A DNA stretch of 20,541 nt from JADJEK01 sp052034255 (GCA_052034255.1 JBPOIU010000088.1:1-20541), one strand, 5' to 3'. Shown: positions 8,865 to 15,595, counted from the stretch's first letter. The notes: generated by a model not told the origin, from the sequence alone. Numbers and translations are program-made.

Positions 8865-10664
8865 ATGCGTTTCCCGCTGTTCACCTGCGCGATGGTCGCG
8901 ACAGGGTTGTGCGTGTTTTGCCCGCCGTCCCGTGGCGAGATCCTCTGGCTCGTCGCCGACGGCAACTTCTTGGTGAAGGTCGACTCGCTCGCGCCGGGCA
9001 CGTTGTTGCAGGTGAAGTCCATCACCGGACTTCCGCCAGGCGTGGACGTCGTCGGTCTCGATTTCCGACCCGGTACCGGGAGTCTGTACGGCATCGCCGT
9101 CGACCCCGCGCTCGGTGGCGCCGCCACGTTCGTCCGCATCGATCCTCGGACCGGCGCGGCCGTCTTGTCGGGCGCCGGCGCCTTCAATCCGGCGACGACC
9201 GGCGATGGATTCGGCACGGATTTCAACCCGGTCGCCGACCTGCTGCGCGTCGTGGATGATTCGGATCTCAACTCCCGCGTCGATCCCGTGACCGGCGCGT
9301 TGTTCATGACCGATACGGCCCTCGACCTGGCGACGGTGGACGAGCAAGTGGTCGGGATCGCCTACGAACGCAGCGTTGGCAACGCGCTGGCGACGACGCT
9401 GTACGGCATCGATCAGTTCGGATCGCAGCTCGTGACGATCGGAGGCATCGACGGGACTCCGTCGCCCAACGACGGCGCGCTGACGGCGATCGGCGCGCTC
9501 GGAGTCACCGTCGGCGATCCGGCGGTGGGATTCGACATCTCGAGCCTGGACGGCGATGCCTTCGTGTCACTCGTCGATGCCAGCACCGGCGTGACCAACC
9601 TGTACACGCTCGATCTCGCGAGTGGTGCCGCGACGCAGGTCGGCTCGGTCGGCAACGGCGCGGCGCGCTACGGCGGACTCGCCGCCGCACCGCAGGGTCG
9701 GCTCGCGTTCGGTGCGGAAGCGGGCAAGGGCGAAGGTCCGAGCGTCAAGGTGAACGACGCGCAAACTGGCCTGCCGGAGTTCCAGTTCCCCGCGTTCGAT
9801 CCCGCATTCACAGGTGGCGTCCGGGTTGCGCTTGGTGACGTCACCGGCGATGGCATGCCCGACATCATCGCGGGCTCGGGTCCGAAAGGTGGCCCGCGCG
9901 TGCGTGTGTTCGATGGAGTGACCGGCACGCCACTCGGCGCACCCCTCGGCGACTTCCAGGCCTTCACCGCGCCGTTCAAGGGCGGAGTATTCGTCGCGGC
10001 GGGCGACGTCAACGGCGCCGGCCGCGACGACGTCATCGTCGGTCCCGATAAGGGCAAGGGAGCCGACGCTCACGTGCGCGTGTTCTCGGGACTGGACGGT
10101 TCGGTGCTGCAGTCGTTCCTCGTGTTCAGCCCGAAGTTCAAGAATGGCGTGCGCGTCGCCGCCAGGGATTTCAACGCCGATGGCATCGCGGACATCGTCG
10201 CGGCGCCAGGAAAGGGCTCGCCGGAGGTGTTCGTGCTCGACGGCTCGAATGCGGGCGTTCCACTCCCCACCGCGATCGGGACGTTCCTCGCGTTCTCGCC
10301 GAAGACGAAAGGCGGAGTGCGCGTCGCGGCGGGCGATGTGACCGGCGATGGAGTTCCGGATGTCGTCGCGAGCTCCGGGCGGCGGATCCACGTGATCGAC
10401 GGCACGACGGGCGCGCAGGTCCTCGGTCCCGTCGGCGATTTCTTGTCCTCGCTGAAGGGCAGCGTGCACATCGCCGCGGGCGACGTCGATGGGGACGGAA
10501 TCGCCGAGATCCTGATCGGAGCCGGAAGCGGCAAGGGCAACGGCCCGAAGATTCAGATCGTCGAGAGCGTGCTCGCTGCACCCGTAAGCGTGGGGGCGTT
10601 GCCGCTGATTCCGTTCGCGTCGAACTTCAAGGGTGGCGTGACCGTCGCGTACAGCGCGCCGTGA
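8865..10664 (+). CDS. Secreted DUF4394 and FG-GAP-repeat protein
   Basis: The product has 599 residues. MRFPLFTCAMVATGLCVFC with the residues following it is a signal peptide (about 1-24). Residues about 25-285 match DUF4394: ILWLVADGNFLVKVDSLAPG, VVGLDFRPGTGSLYGIAVD, then DFNPVADLLRVVDDSDLNSRVDP and LYGIDQFGSQLVTIG. DUF4394 is a propeller-like domain of unknown function. Residues about 286-599 carry five FG-GAP/VCBS-like repeats with Ca-loop cores GDVTGDGMPD, GDVNGAGRDD, RDFNADGIAD, GDVTGDGVPD and GDVDGDGIAE, each preceded by F-x-GGV-x-VA. Loops two and three have lost Asp/Gly positions of the DxDxDG ligand set. Both halves suggest a rigid extracellular adhesion or matrix protein. The gene is monocistronic, closed by the hairpin at 10685-10719. 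Confidence 0.85.
   Translation: MRFPLFTCAMVATGLCVFCPPSRGEILWLVADGNFLVKVDSLAPGTLLQVKSITGLPPGVDVVGLDFRPGTGSLYGIAVDPALGGAATFVRIDPRTGAAVLSGAGAFNPATTGDGFGTDFNPVADLLRVVDDSDLNSRVDPVTGALFMTDTALDLATVDEQVVGIAYERSVGNALATTLYGIDQFGSQLVTIGGIDGTPSPNDGALTAIGALGVTVGDPAVGFDISSLDGDAFVSLVDASTGVTNLYTLDLASGAATQVGSVGNGAARYGGLAAAPQGRLAFGAEAGKGEGPSVKVNDAQTGLPEFQFPAFDPAFTGGVRVALGDVTGDGMPDIIAGSGPKGGPRVRVFDGVTGTPLGAPLGDFQAFTAPFKGGVFVAAGDVNGAGRDDVIVGPDKGKGADAHVRVFSGLDGSVLQSFLVFSPKFKNGVRVAARDFNADGIADIVAAPGKGSPEVFVLDGSNAGVPLPTAIGTFLAFSPKTKGGVRVAAGDVTGDGVPDVVASSGRRIHVIDGTTGAQVLGPVGDFLSSLKGSVHIAAGDVDGDGIAEILIGAGSGKGNGPKIQIVESVLAAPVSVGALPLIPFASNFKGGVTVAYSAP
9807..10655 (+). repeat. Five FG-GAP-type coding repeats
   Basis: Within the DUF4394 gene the motif GGV-x-VA-x-GDVTGDG-x-PD recurs about every 50-65 codons (five calcium-loop copies plus a truncated last GGVTVAYS). 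The repeats are diverged at DNA level, so this is an old protein repeat rather than a recent tandem duplication. Confidence 0.75.
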
Positions 10665-10684
10665 TGCCGTGACTCGATCGTTCT

Positions 10685-10719
10685 CACGACGTCGGCGCGC
10701 GCGACGCGCCGGCGTCGTG
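10685..10719. terminator. Strong bidirectional terminator hairpin
   Basis: A 15-bp stem (10685-10699 with 10705-10719, one T-G pair) closes on the 5-base loop CGCGA. It lies between two convergent genes whose stop codons are 82 bases apart, so it can serve both. There is no T tract. Confidence 0.8.
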
Positions 10720-10746
10720 GGAGTGGTCCGCGCGGGGCGGGAAAAG

Positions 10747-11580
10747 TCAGCGCGTTCGCTGCGTGCGCTGTCGCAGTTCGACGAGCGTCGCGCCGGCGAC
10801 CGCGAAGGCGAGCAGGAACGGCGCGAACACGAACGGCAGCGCGAGGCCGAGCCACGTCGCCAAGCCCGCGCGGACGAACGTGAACCGCTCGCCGGCAGGG
10901 AAGCTCTTGCGCGCGATCACCATGTCGCAAAGCGTGACGGCGAGCAGCCACAGCGTGCCGACGAACGCGAGCGGCGCGAGCACCGCGGAGAACGAGAGCA
11001 CGACGAACACGAAGCCGAGCACCGCGGTGAACAGCGCGAGCACGGCGGCCTGGACGATCGGCAGGATCCAAAAGCGCACTACGTAGGACAGCGTCAGCTT
11101 GCGCTGGTCCTTTTGGCCGACGATCAGCGACTCGACGCCTTCCGACAGCAGCTCGAGGAACGGCGCGGCGACGATCGGATAGACGACCCACGTGGACAAC
11201 GCGGCGAGCGCGAGACCGAACACCACGCCGAACCACTGGATCGCGACCGCGGCGACACTGCGCAGCCAATCGAAGCCGGGCCACCACGGGCCTTCGAACG
11301 CGGGCTCCAGCAGATGGCGATTCGCCAGCACGAGCCAGACGAGTCCGATGAAGACGAGCGCGTTCAGCACCAGCGGGACGATCGCGAGCGCGAACAACGT
11401 GGGCGACGACAGCACGAGCCTCGTCCCGCGCAACGCGAGTCCGATGCCGGCGAAGAACTCGCCGACAGCGCCGCGCCGCGCGGGCGCGAGCAAGTCGACG
11501 CGATCGAGTGCCGAGCCGCAACGCAGGCACGTCGCGGACGGCGCGGGATTGCCACAGACGGTGCAACGAGGCGTCGACAT
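10747..11580 (-). CDS. Zinc-ribbon EI24/CysZ-like membrane protein
   Basis: The product has 277 residues. The N-terminus carries a four-Cys zinc ribbon, C6-xx-C9 and C18-xx-C21. The rest is a polytopic membrane protein of the EI24/CysZ type: it opens with GEFFAGIGLALRGTRLVLSSP followed by LFALAIVPLVLNALVFIGLVWLVL, typical of that family, then has a long re-entrant-like block (VAIQWFGVVFGLALAALSTWVVYPIVAAPFLELLSEGVE) and a C-terminal hydrophobic stretch. CysZ is a sulfate permease in Proteobacteria, but most EI24 proteins are uncharacterised and nothing here points to sulfur metabolism. The metallophosphoesterase gene lies upstream in the same direction, 154 bases away, with REP-like repeats between them, so a shared transcript is uncertain. 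There is no clear SD; the bases directly before ATG read TCGGCGGTCG. Confidence 0.75.
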   Translation of the reverse strand: MSTPRCTVCGNPAPSATCLRCGSALDRVDLLAPARRGAVGEFFAGIGLALRGTRLVLSSPTLFALAIVPLVLNALVFIGLVWLVLANRHLLEPAFEGPWWPGFDWLRSVAAVAIQWFGVVFGLALAALSTWVVYPIVAAPFLELLSEGVESLIVGQKDQRKLTLSYVVRFWILPIVQAAVLALFTAVLGFVFVVLSFSAVLAPLAFVGTLWLLAVTLCDMVIARKSFPAGERFTFVRAGLATWLGLALPFVFAPFLLAFAVAGATLVELRQRTQRTR

Positions 11581-11595
11581 CGACCGCCGAGGATA

Positions 11596-11619
11596 GGGGA
11601 CAGACGCGGGTACGTCCCT
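11596..11619. repeat. REP-like palindrome
   Basis: GGGAC (11597-11601) and GTCCC (11614-11618) form a short stem; the pattern is GGGGACAG...GTCCCTG. It lies just upstream of the EI24-like gene and resembles the neighbouring copy at 11695-11739. Confidence 0.4.
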
Positions 11620-11694
11620 GTGAGAGCGGTGGGCCCCGTCACCTCCGTTCCCACTCCATGCCCCGAACCAGTTCGACCAGTCGTCGCCGGAGCG

Positions 11695-11739
11695 GGGGAC
11701 AGAGCAGGTGAGGGGACTGTCCCCACGCCTGTCCTCACC
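11695..11739. repeat. Compound REP-like palindrome
   Basis: GGGGACAG (11695-11702) pairs with CTGTCCCC (11717-11724); a second GGGGAC-t-GTCCCC dyad is at 11712-11724; and GGTGAGG (11707-11713) pairs with CCTCACC (11733-11739). These alternative stems overlap, a pattern common in REP elements mobilised by REP-associated tyrosine transposases. The repeat runs into the last bases of the metallophosphoesterase gene. Confidence 0.5.
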
Positions 11740-12577
11740 CGTCGCCGGGGCGCAGCGTCAGCACGCTGATCTCGGGCGGGACGCGGAAGCGCACCGGGAG
11801 GATGCTGGTTCCGATGCCCGGCGTCACGAACACATGCCTCCCATTCTCGACGACGTGCCCGATCGCGTAGATCCGCCGCGAAGGCACGACCAAGCGACCG
11901 AGCAGCGGCAGATCGACCTGACCGCCGTGCGTATGCCCCGCGAGCGTCAACGACACTCGCGTCGGGATCTCGGGCAGGACGTCCGGGTTGTGCGTCAGCG
12001 CGATCACGGTCGCATCCTGCGGGATCGGCGCGAGCGCACCGAGCACGTCGTGCGGGCCTTCCCAGAAGTCGCTGATCCCCACGACGTAAAACGGCGCGCC
12101 CTTCCAAGTGAGGCTCGCGGCGCGATCGTCGATCACCGTGATCCCGTTCGACTCGAGTGCCTCGCGAACCCGAGGCGCCGAGAACCACCAGTCGTGATTC
12201 CCGAGCACGGCGAACACTCCGAGCGGAGCTCGCAGGCGCGCGAGCTCGGTCGCGATGGCCTCGGGTTCGACGAACGTTCCACCGATGACGTCGTGAATCA
12301 CGAAGTCGCCGGCGAGCAGCACGAGATCCGGTTGGACCTCGTTCGTCCGATCGATGACACGCGCGAGATTCGCCGGGCCATTCCGCGGCGATCCGGTGTG
12401 CAGGTCGGAGAGCAGCGCGATCTTCAATCCATCGAGGGCGCGCGGCCAGCGCGGAGGCTCGAGTTCGACCTCGTGCACGACGAGGCGGCCCAATCCGATC
12501 CAGAACGTTTCGGCTGCGAGCCACGCGGCGGCGATCGCGAGCACGACGAGCACGGCAGTGAGTTTCTTGCGGCGCAT
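11735..12577 (-). CDS. Membrane-anchored metallophosphoesterase (YkuE-like)
   Basis: This 280-residue calcineurin-like phosphoesterase has one N-terminal transmembrane segment (about residues 6-24), so the catalytic domain is probably membrane-bound. All the family's metal-binding motifs are present: SDLHTG (D58, H60), AGDF (D91), GNHD (126-129), THNPD (H196) and GHTHGG (214-219). The architecture matches the YkuE/LpxG-like branch, in which some members hydrolyse lipid-linked phosphates such as UDP-diacylglucosamine; the true substrate is unknown here. The ATG at 12577 directly precedes the membrane segment. No classical SD is visible, only CGGCGGTC immediately before the ATG. It is divergent from the small secreted-protein gene at 12765. 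Confidence 0.9.
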   Translation of the reverse strand: MRRKKLTAVLVVLAIAAAWLAAETFWIGLGRLVVHEVELEPPRWPRALDGLKIALLSDLHTGSPRNGPANLARVIDRTNEVQPDLVLLAGDFVIHDVIGGTFVEPEAIATELARLRAPLGVFAVLGNHDWWFSAPRVREALESNGITVIDDRAASLTWKGAPFYVVGISDFWEGPHDVLGALAPIPQDATVIALTHNPDVLPEIPTRVSLTLAGHTHGGQVDLPLLGRLVVPSRRIYAIGHVVENGRHVFVTPGIGTSILPVRFRVPPEISVLTLRPGDG

Positions 12578-12764
12578 GACCGCCGGTCTACCCGCTGCAT
12601 CGGCCGCGTCCGTCGGCGTGTTCGAAGAAGTCGCGGCGAGATTGCGCGCGCCACGAACGAGTCGACACTTCGGTTCGAAGCGAATGATCCGCCAACGCCA
12701 CGGGCTCCGCGTCGTAGTGCGTCCTGACCCGGATCGGTCGCTGCATCCTCAGGGGATCGTTCTC

Positions 12765-13238
12765 ATGAAGCTCTTCCCGACTCTTCTCGCCGTGGCGGCC
12801 GCTTTCGTCGCGTCGTCGACCTTGGCGTCCGGCGCTTGTCCATACCGGACGGTGTTCTCGCAATACGGCTTGGGTTGCAGTCCGCTGGCGATCGCGGCTC
12901 CGACGCTCTCGGGTGATACCGAGCCGTCGGACGGCTGCGCCATCCGGCTCGTGTTCTCGGTCTCGATCTGCTGCGGCACGCCGACGAACCAATGGTTGTT
13001 CGCGGGCGTCCAGTCGCTGGCCATCCCGATGCAGGACGGCTGCACGTTGCTGGCATCGCCCGACATCCTGGTGCCGCTGCCGGCGACGATCGGCCCGACG
13101 AAGTTGATCGTCGATCTACCGCAGAGCCCCCTGTTCGTCGGCGCGACGCTGTTCCTCCAAGGAGCAGTCGAGCGCCAGTGGAACGGCGGGCCGAGCCTTC
13201 AGTTCACGAACGGGCTCGAGATGCACTTCGATCCCTGA
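12765..13238 (+). CDS. Small secreted protein, stand-alone planctomycete C-terminal-type domain
   Basis: The product has 157 residues. MKLFPTLLAVAAAFVASSTL plus ASG is a signal peptide (about 1-23). The mature part reads FSQYGLGCSPLAIAAPTLSG, then QDGCTLLASPDILVPLP, then PQSPLFVGATLFLQGAVE and a final LQFTNGLEMHF. This is the order of elements (YG-GC opening, GC-TL-L centre, P-x-x-x-L-VG-x-x-x-x-Q, closing beta strand) of the module that ends many large secreted planctomycete proteins, including the one at 5690. Here it is nearly the whole protein. It has six Cys in the mature part, including an adjacent CC pair, so disulfides are likely. AGGGG at 12751-12755 is 9 bases from the chosen ATG. 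Function unknown; a surface or beta-sandwich binding role is inference. Confidence 0.75.
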   Translation: MKLFPTLLAVAAAFVASSTLASGACPYRTVFSQYGLGCSPLAIAAPTLSGDTEPSDGCAIRLVFSVSICCGTPTNQWLFAGVQSLAIPMQDGCTLLASPDILVPLPATIGPTKLIVDLPQSPLFVGATLFLQGAVERQWNGGPSLQFTNGLEMHFDP

Positions 13239-13271
13239 ACGGTCGGCCGTGCTCGAGCTCCCGAAGGAAAC

Positions 13272-13304
13272 GGCCCCCTCCCCGCAAACCGCGCGGAGGG
13301 GGCC
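13272..13304 (+). terminator. Hairpin terminator after the small secreted protein
   Basis: A perfect 10-bp stem, GGCCCCCTCC (13272-13281) with GGAGGGGGCC (13295-13304), encloses a 13-base loop, 33 bases past the stop codon. No T tract follows. Confidence 0.7.
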
Positions 13305-13332
13305 ATCGCGTCATTCCATACCGCGACGGTCC

Positions 13333-13522
13333 AAATCGAAGTTCACGATTCTGTGATGCCGCGAGGCCGAGCCAGAAGCGCGCAGGCAAGGAGGATCGAC
13401 GAGGTAACTGACCGGAAAGAATCGGAGAGTCCCCCGGTCGCGGAGCGACCAGGTCCTCCAGACACGAAGCCTGCGCGGTTCGCAGCCGGCCGCAGCCAGG
13501 ACAGAATCGTGAACTTCGATTT
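13333..13522. repeat. 190-base element bounded by perfect 22-base inverted repeats
   Basis: Left arm 13333-13354 and right arm 13501-13522 are exact reverse complements. Each arm has 8 G/C in 22, far below the surroundings, and each contains its own dyad AATCG-N7-CGATT. Inside, further pairings line up as a rod: 13365-13369/13487-13491, 13380-13387/13469-13476 (GCGCAGGC/GCCTGCGC), 13390-13395/13454-13459 and 13410-13415/13434-13439. The last competes with a tight hairpin at 13436-13450 (GGTCGC-gga-GCGACC). No coding sequence is supported inside. Possible identities are a MITE, an invertible or recombination-site cassette, or a structured RNA. No clear target-site duplication was seen. Together with the flanking terminator, hairpin and promoter it fills the 412-base gap 13239-13650. 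Confidence 0.8.
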
Positions 13523-13556
13523 CGTTGCGCTTCGCCGCCGGCTGACCCGCCCCCGT

Positions 13557-13583
13557 CCCGGAACCGTCCCACGCCGTTCCGGG
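13557..13583. repeat. Hairpin upstream of the acyl-CoA dehydrogenase promoter
   Basis: CCCGGAAC (13557-13564) pairs perfectly with GTTCCGGG (13576-13583) around an 11-base loop. It lies just before the putative promoter and could be an operator or a second terminator insulating the operon from upstream transcription. Confidence 0.4.
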
Positions 13584-13597
13584 GCCAAAACACCGCA

Positions 13598-13626
13598 TCG
13601 ACGCTCCCGATCCTCCGGGCTAGACT
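13598..13626 (+). promoter_or_regulatory. Putative sigma70-type promoter of the acyl-CoA operon
   Basis: TCGACG (13598-13603; 4 of 6 to TTGACA) and TAGACT (13621-13626; 4 of 6 to TATAAT) are exactly 17 bases apart, about 25 bases before the start codon. Followed by AGGAGG at 13639-13644. Matches this short are expected by chance fairly often, so it is a suggestion only. Confidence 0.35.
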
Positions 13627-13650
13627 TCCGCGCTTCCCAGGAGGTCCCTC

Positions 13651-14823
13651 ATGTCGTCCGAGTACCGCGGCGTCGATTTCTACGCCATCGATGATCTGCT
13701 GACCGAAGAGCAGCGCCTGGTGCGCGACACCGTGCGCGACTTCGTGTCGGAGCAAGTTTGCCCGATCATCGCGGAGCACGCCCGCGCGGGAACGTTTCCG
13801 CACGACCTCACCCCCAAGATGGGTGAGCTCAACGTCTTCGGCGCGAACCTGCCCGAGGAGTACGGCTGTGCCGGACTCGACAACATCTCCTACGGACTGA
13901 TCATGCAGGAGCTCGAGCGCGGCGATTCCGGCGTGCGCTCGTTCGCGTCCGTCCAGGGCGCTCTGGTCATGTACCCGATCTTCAAGTTCGGAACGGAGGC
14001 GCAGAAGCGCAAGTGGCTGCCGGCGCTCGCGAAGGGCGAGAAGATCGGTTGCTTCGGTCTGACCGAGCCGGACCACGGTTCCGACCCGGGTGGCATGGAA
14101 ACCCGCGCCACGCGCAAGGGCGGCGGCTGGGTCGTCCACGGCAACAAGATGTGGATCACGAACGGCACGCTCGCCGACGTCGCGGTCGTCTGGGCGCAGA
14201 CCGAGGAAGGGATCCAGGGATTCCTGCTCGAGAAGGGCATGAAGGGTTTCTCGGCGCCGGAGATGAAGGGCAAGCTGTCGCTTCGCGCGTCGGTGACGTC
14301 GGAACTCGTCATGGATCACGTCGAAGTGCCGGACGAGAACCGCCTGCCCAACGTGAAGGGCTTGAAGGGCCCGCTGTCGTGCTTGACGCAAGCCCGCTAC
14401 GGCATCGCCTGGGGCGCCGTCGGCGCCGCGCAGGGCGTGTTCGAAGAGGCCGTGAACTACGCGAAGTCGCGCACGCAATTCGGCCGGCCCATCGCGGGCT
14501 TCCAGTTGAACCAGCGCAAGTTCGCCGACATGGTCACGGAGATCACGAAGGCGCAGCTCGTCGTCTGGCGGCTCGGCAAGCTCAAGGACGAAGGCAAGAT
14601 GACGCCGCAGCAGGTGTCGCTCGCGAAGCGCAACAACGTCAAGATCGCGCTCGACGCTGCGCGCACCTGTCGCGAGATCCTCGGCGCGAACGGCATCCTC
14701 GACGAATACACGGCGATGCGACACGCGGCCAACCTCGAGTCGGTTCACACGTACGAAGGCACCTACGAGATCCACACGCTCGTGCTCGGCGCCGCCGTCA
14801 CGGGCATCGACGCTTATCGGTGA
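13651..14823 (+). CDS. Acyl-CoA dehydrogenase, glutaryl-CoA dehydrogenase-like
   Basis: The 390-residue flavoenzyme matches glutaryl-CoA dehydrogenase best among acyl-CoA dehydrogenases. This enzyme oxidises glutaryl-CoA and decarboxylates it to crotonyl-CoA in lysine/tryptophan/aromatic degradation, passing electrons to ETF. RGDSGVRSFASVQGALVMYPI (residues 90-110), CFGLTEPDHGSDPGGMETRA (134-153), KMWITNG (166-172), RTQFGRPIAGFQL (274-286) and HTYEGTYEIHTLVLGAAVTGI (366-386) are its signatures. The catalytic base would be E369 (human E370). Y368, E89 and R96 align with human Y369, E87 and R94, the set tied to the decarboxylating type. AGGAGG is 6 bases before the ATG. It is the first gene of a probable operon. 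No ETF genes are in view. A non-glutaryl substrate cannot be excluded. Confidence 0.9.
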   Translation: MSSEYRGVDFYAIDDLLTEEQRLVRDTVRDFVSEQVCPIIAEHARAGTFPHDLTPKMGELNVFGANLPEEYGCAGLDNISYGLIMQELERGDSGVRSFASVQGALVMYPIFKFGTEAQKRKWLPALAKGEKIGCFGLTEPDHGSDPGGMETRATRKGGGWVVHGNKMWITNGTLADVAVVWAQTEEGIQGFLLEKGMKGFSAPEMKGKLSLRASVTSELVMDHVEVPDENRLPNVKGLKGPLSCLTQARYGIAWGAVGAAQGVFEEAVNYAKSRTQFGRPIAGFQLNQRKFADMVTEITKAQLVVWRLGKLKDEGKMTPQQVSLAKRNNVKIALDAARTCREILGANGILDEYTAMRHAANLESVHTYEGTYEIHTLVLGAAVTGIDAYR

Positions 14824-14830
14824 GCTCCGT

Positions 14831-15595
14831 TTGAACGCACGCCTAGTCGCACTCGCAGCCGCGCTCGCCTTCGCGCCCGGTTGCGCCTACGTCCAAGACC
14901 GCGGCCTCGACCTCGCGCAGGTCGTGGACGCGTCCATGGGCGTGTCCGAGGGCTTCGAGGCGAATCTGCGCGCGACGAAAGCGCTGCAGGTCGGCTTCGG
15001 CGGCTATCGCGGCATCGCGTGGTTCGGACTGAAGGACGGCGTGCTCGACCTGTGGCAGGAAGAGCGCACGGAACTCGGCATCGGACCGCTCTACGTCCAC
15101 GAAGTGTTCCGCAGCGAGGGTCGTCGCGTGTTGGACATCCAACACCCGCTGTTCGGCGATCCTGGCTGGCGCGACGCGAGCTTCGATCTGTCGCACCTGA
15201 CCGATCGCGGCCTGTTCGACATCGGTCTGACGGTGAACGTGATCTTCCTCGGCGTCGACCTCGCCGCGAGCCCCGCCGAACTCGTCGACTTCGTCGCCGG
15301 TTTGACGACGTTCGACGTGCTCGAGGACGACGTGTACTCGCCGTCGACGCGCCAACTGGAGCAGCGCTTGTCGGGCGAGAACGCCCGCGTCCGTTCCGCC
15401 GCCGCACGCGCGCTGCATCTGCGTTTCGGCGAAGACTTCGGCTACGCGCAGTACACGGCGCCGGATCAGATGCCGGCCTGGCAGATCCTCGCGATTCGCC
15501 GCTGGCGTGAGTATCTCGAGGGCGCCGAGATCGAAGCGGAGCCGAGCGTGGACGCGGTCGAATCCCCCGCGCCGACGGCCGTCGCACCCAACTGA
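14831..15595 (+). CDS. Putative lipoprotein of unknown function, TTG start
   Basis: The product has 254 residues. The N-terminus MNARLVALAAALAFAPGCAYV is a short signal with a lipobox-like APGC, so Cys18 would be lipidated. The start is TTG, only 7 bases after the stop of the dehydrogenase; GAG at 14823-14825 is the only SD-like sequence, so translational coupling is likely. The body has alternating beta-like segments such as SEGFEANLRATKALQVGFGGYRGIAWFGLKDG and FDIGLTVNVIFLGVDLAASPAELVDFVAGLTTFDVLEDD, a pattern I associate with small planctomycete lipoproteins near outer-membrane barrels. From about residue 170 the character changes: SPSTRQLEQRLSGENARVRSAAARALHLRFGED resembles one HEAT-like helix pair. 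The tail is Pro/Ala-rich. I do not recognise a characterised family. Confidence 0.75.
   Translation: MNARLVALAAALAFAPGCAYVQDRGLDLAQVVDASMGVSEGFEANLRATKALQVGFGGYRGIAWFGLKDGVLDLWQEERTELGIGPLYVHEVFRSEGRRVLDIQHPLFGDPGWRDASFDLSHLTDRGLFDIGLTVNVIFLGVDLAASPAELVDFVAGLTTFDVLEDDVYSPSTRQLEQRLSGENARVRSAAARALHLRFGEDFGYAQYTAPDQMPAWQILAIRRWREYLEGAEIEAEPSVDAVESPAPTAVAPN

Noticed and set aside
8589..9347. An upstream extension of the HEAT-repeat gene on the minus strand
   Set aside because: It runs through the divergent gap and antisense to the DUF4394 gene; the natural signal anchor begins at the ATG at 8588.
11581..12585. CGGCGGTC directly before the ATG of both the EI24-like and the metallophosphoesterase genes
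   Set aside because: Two short GC-rich matches are too few to call a motif; other genes in the window have normal SD sequences.
13333..13522. The inverted-repeat element as an integron attC site
   Set aside because: No RYYYAAC/GTTRRRY core pair sits at the expected ends, the arms are perfectly matched (attC arms are not), and no integrase or cassette array is near.
13353..13694. A 113-codon frame crossing the 190-base inverted-repeat element
   Set aside because: It has no SD, runs into the acyl-CoA dehydrogenase gene in another frame, and is explained by the absence of stops in high-GC DNA. The inverted-repeat structure is the better explanation.
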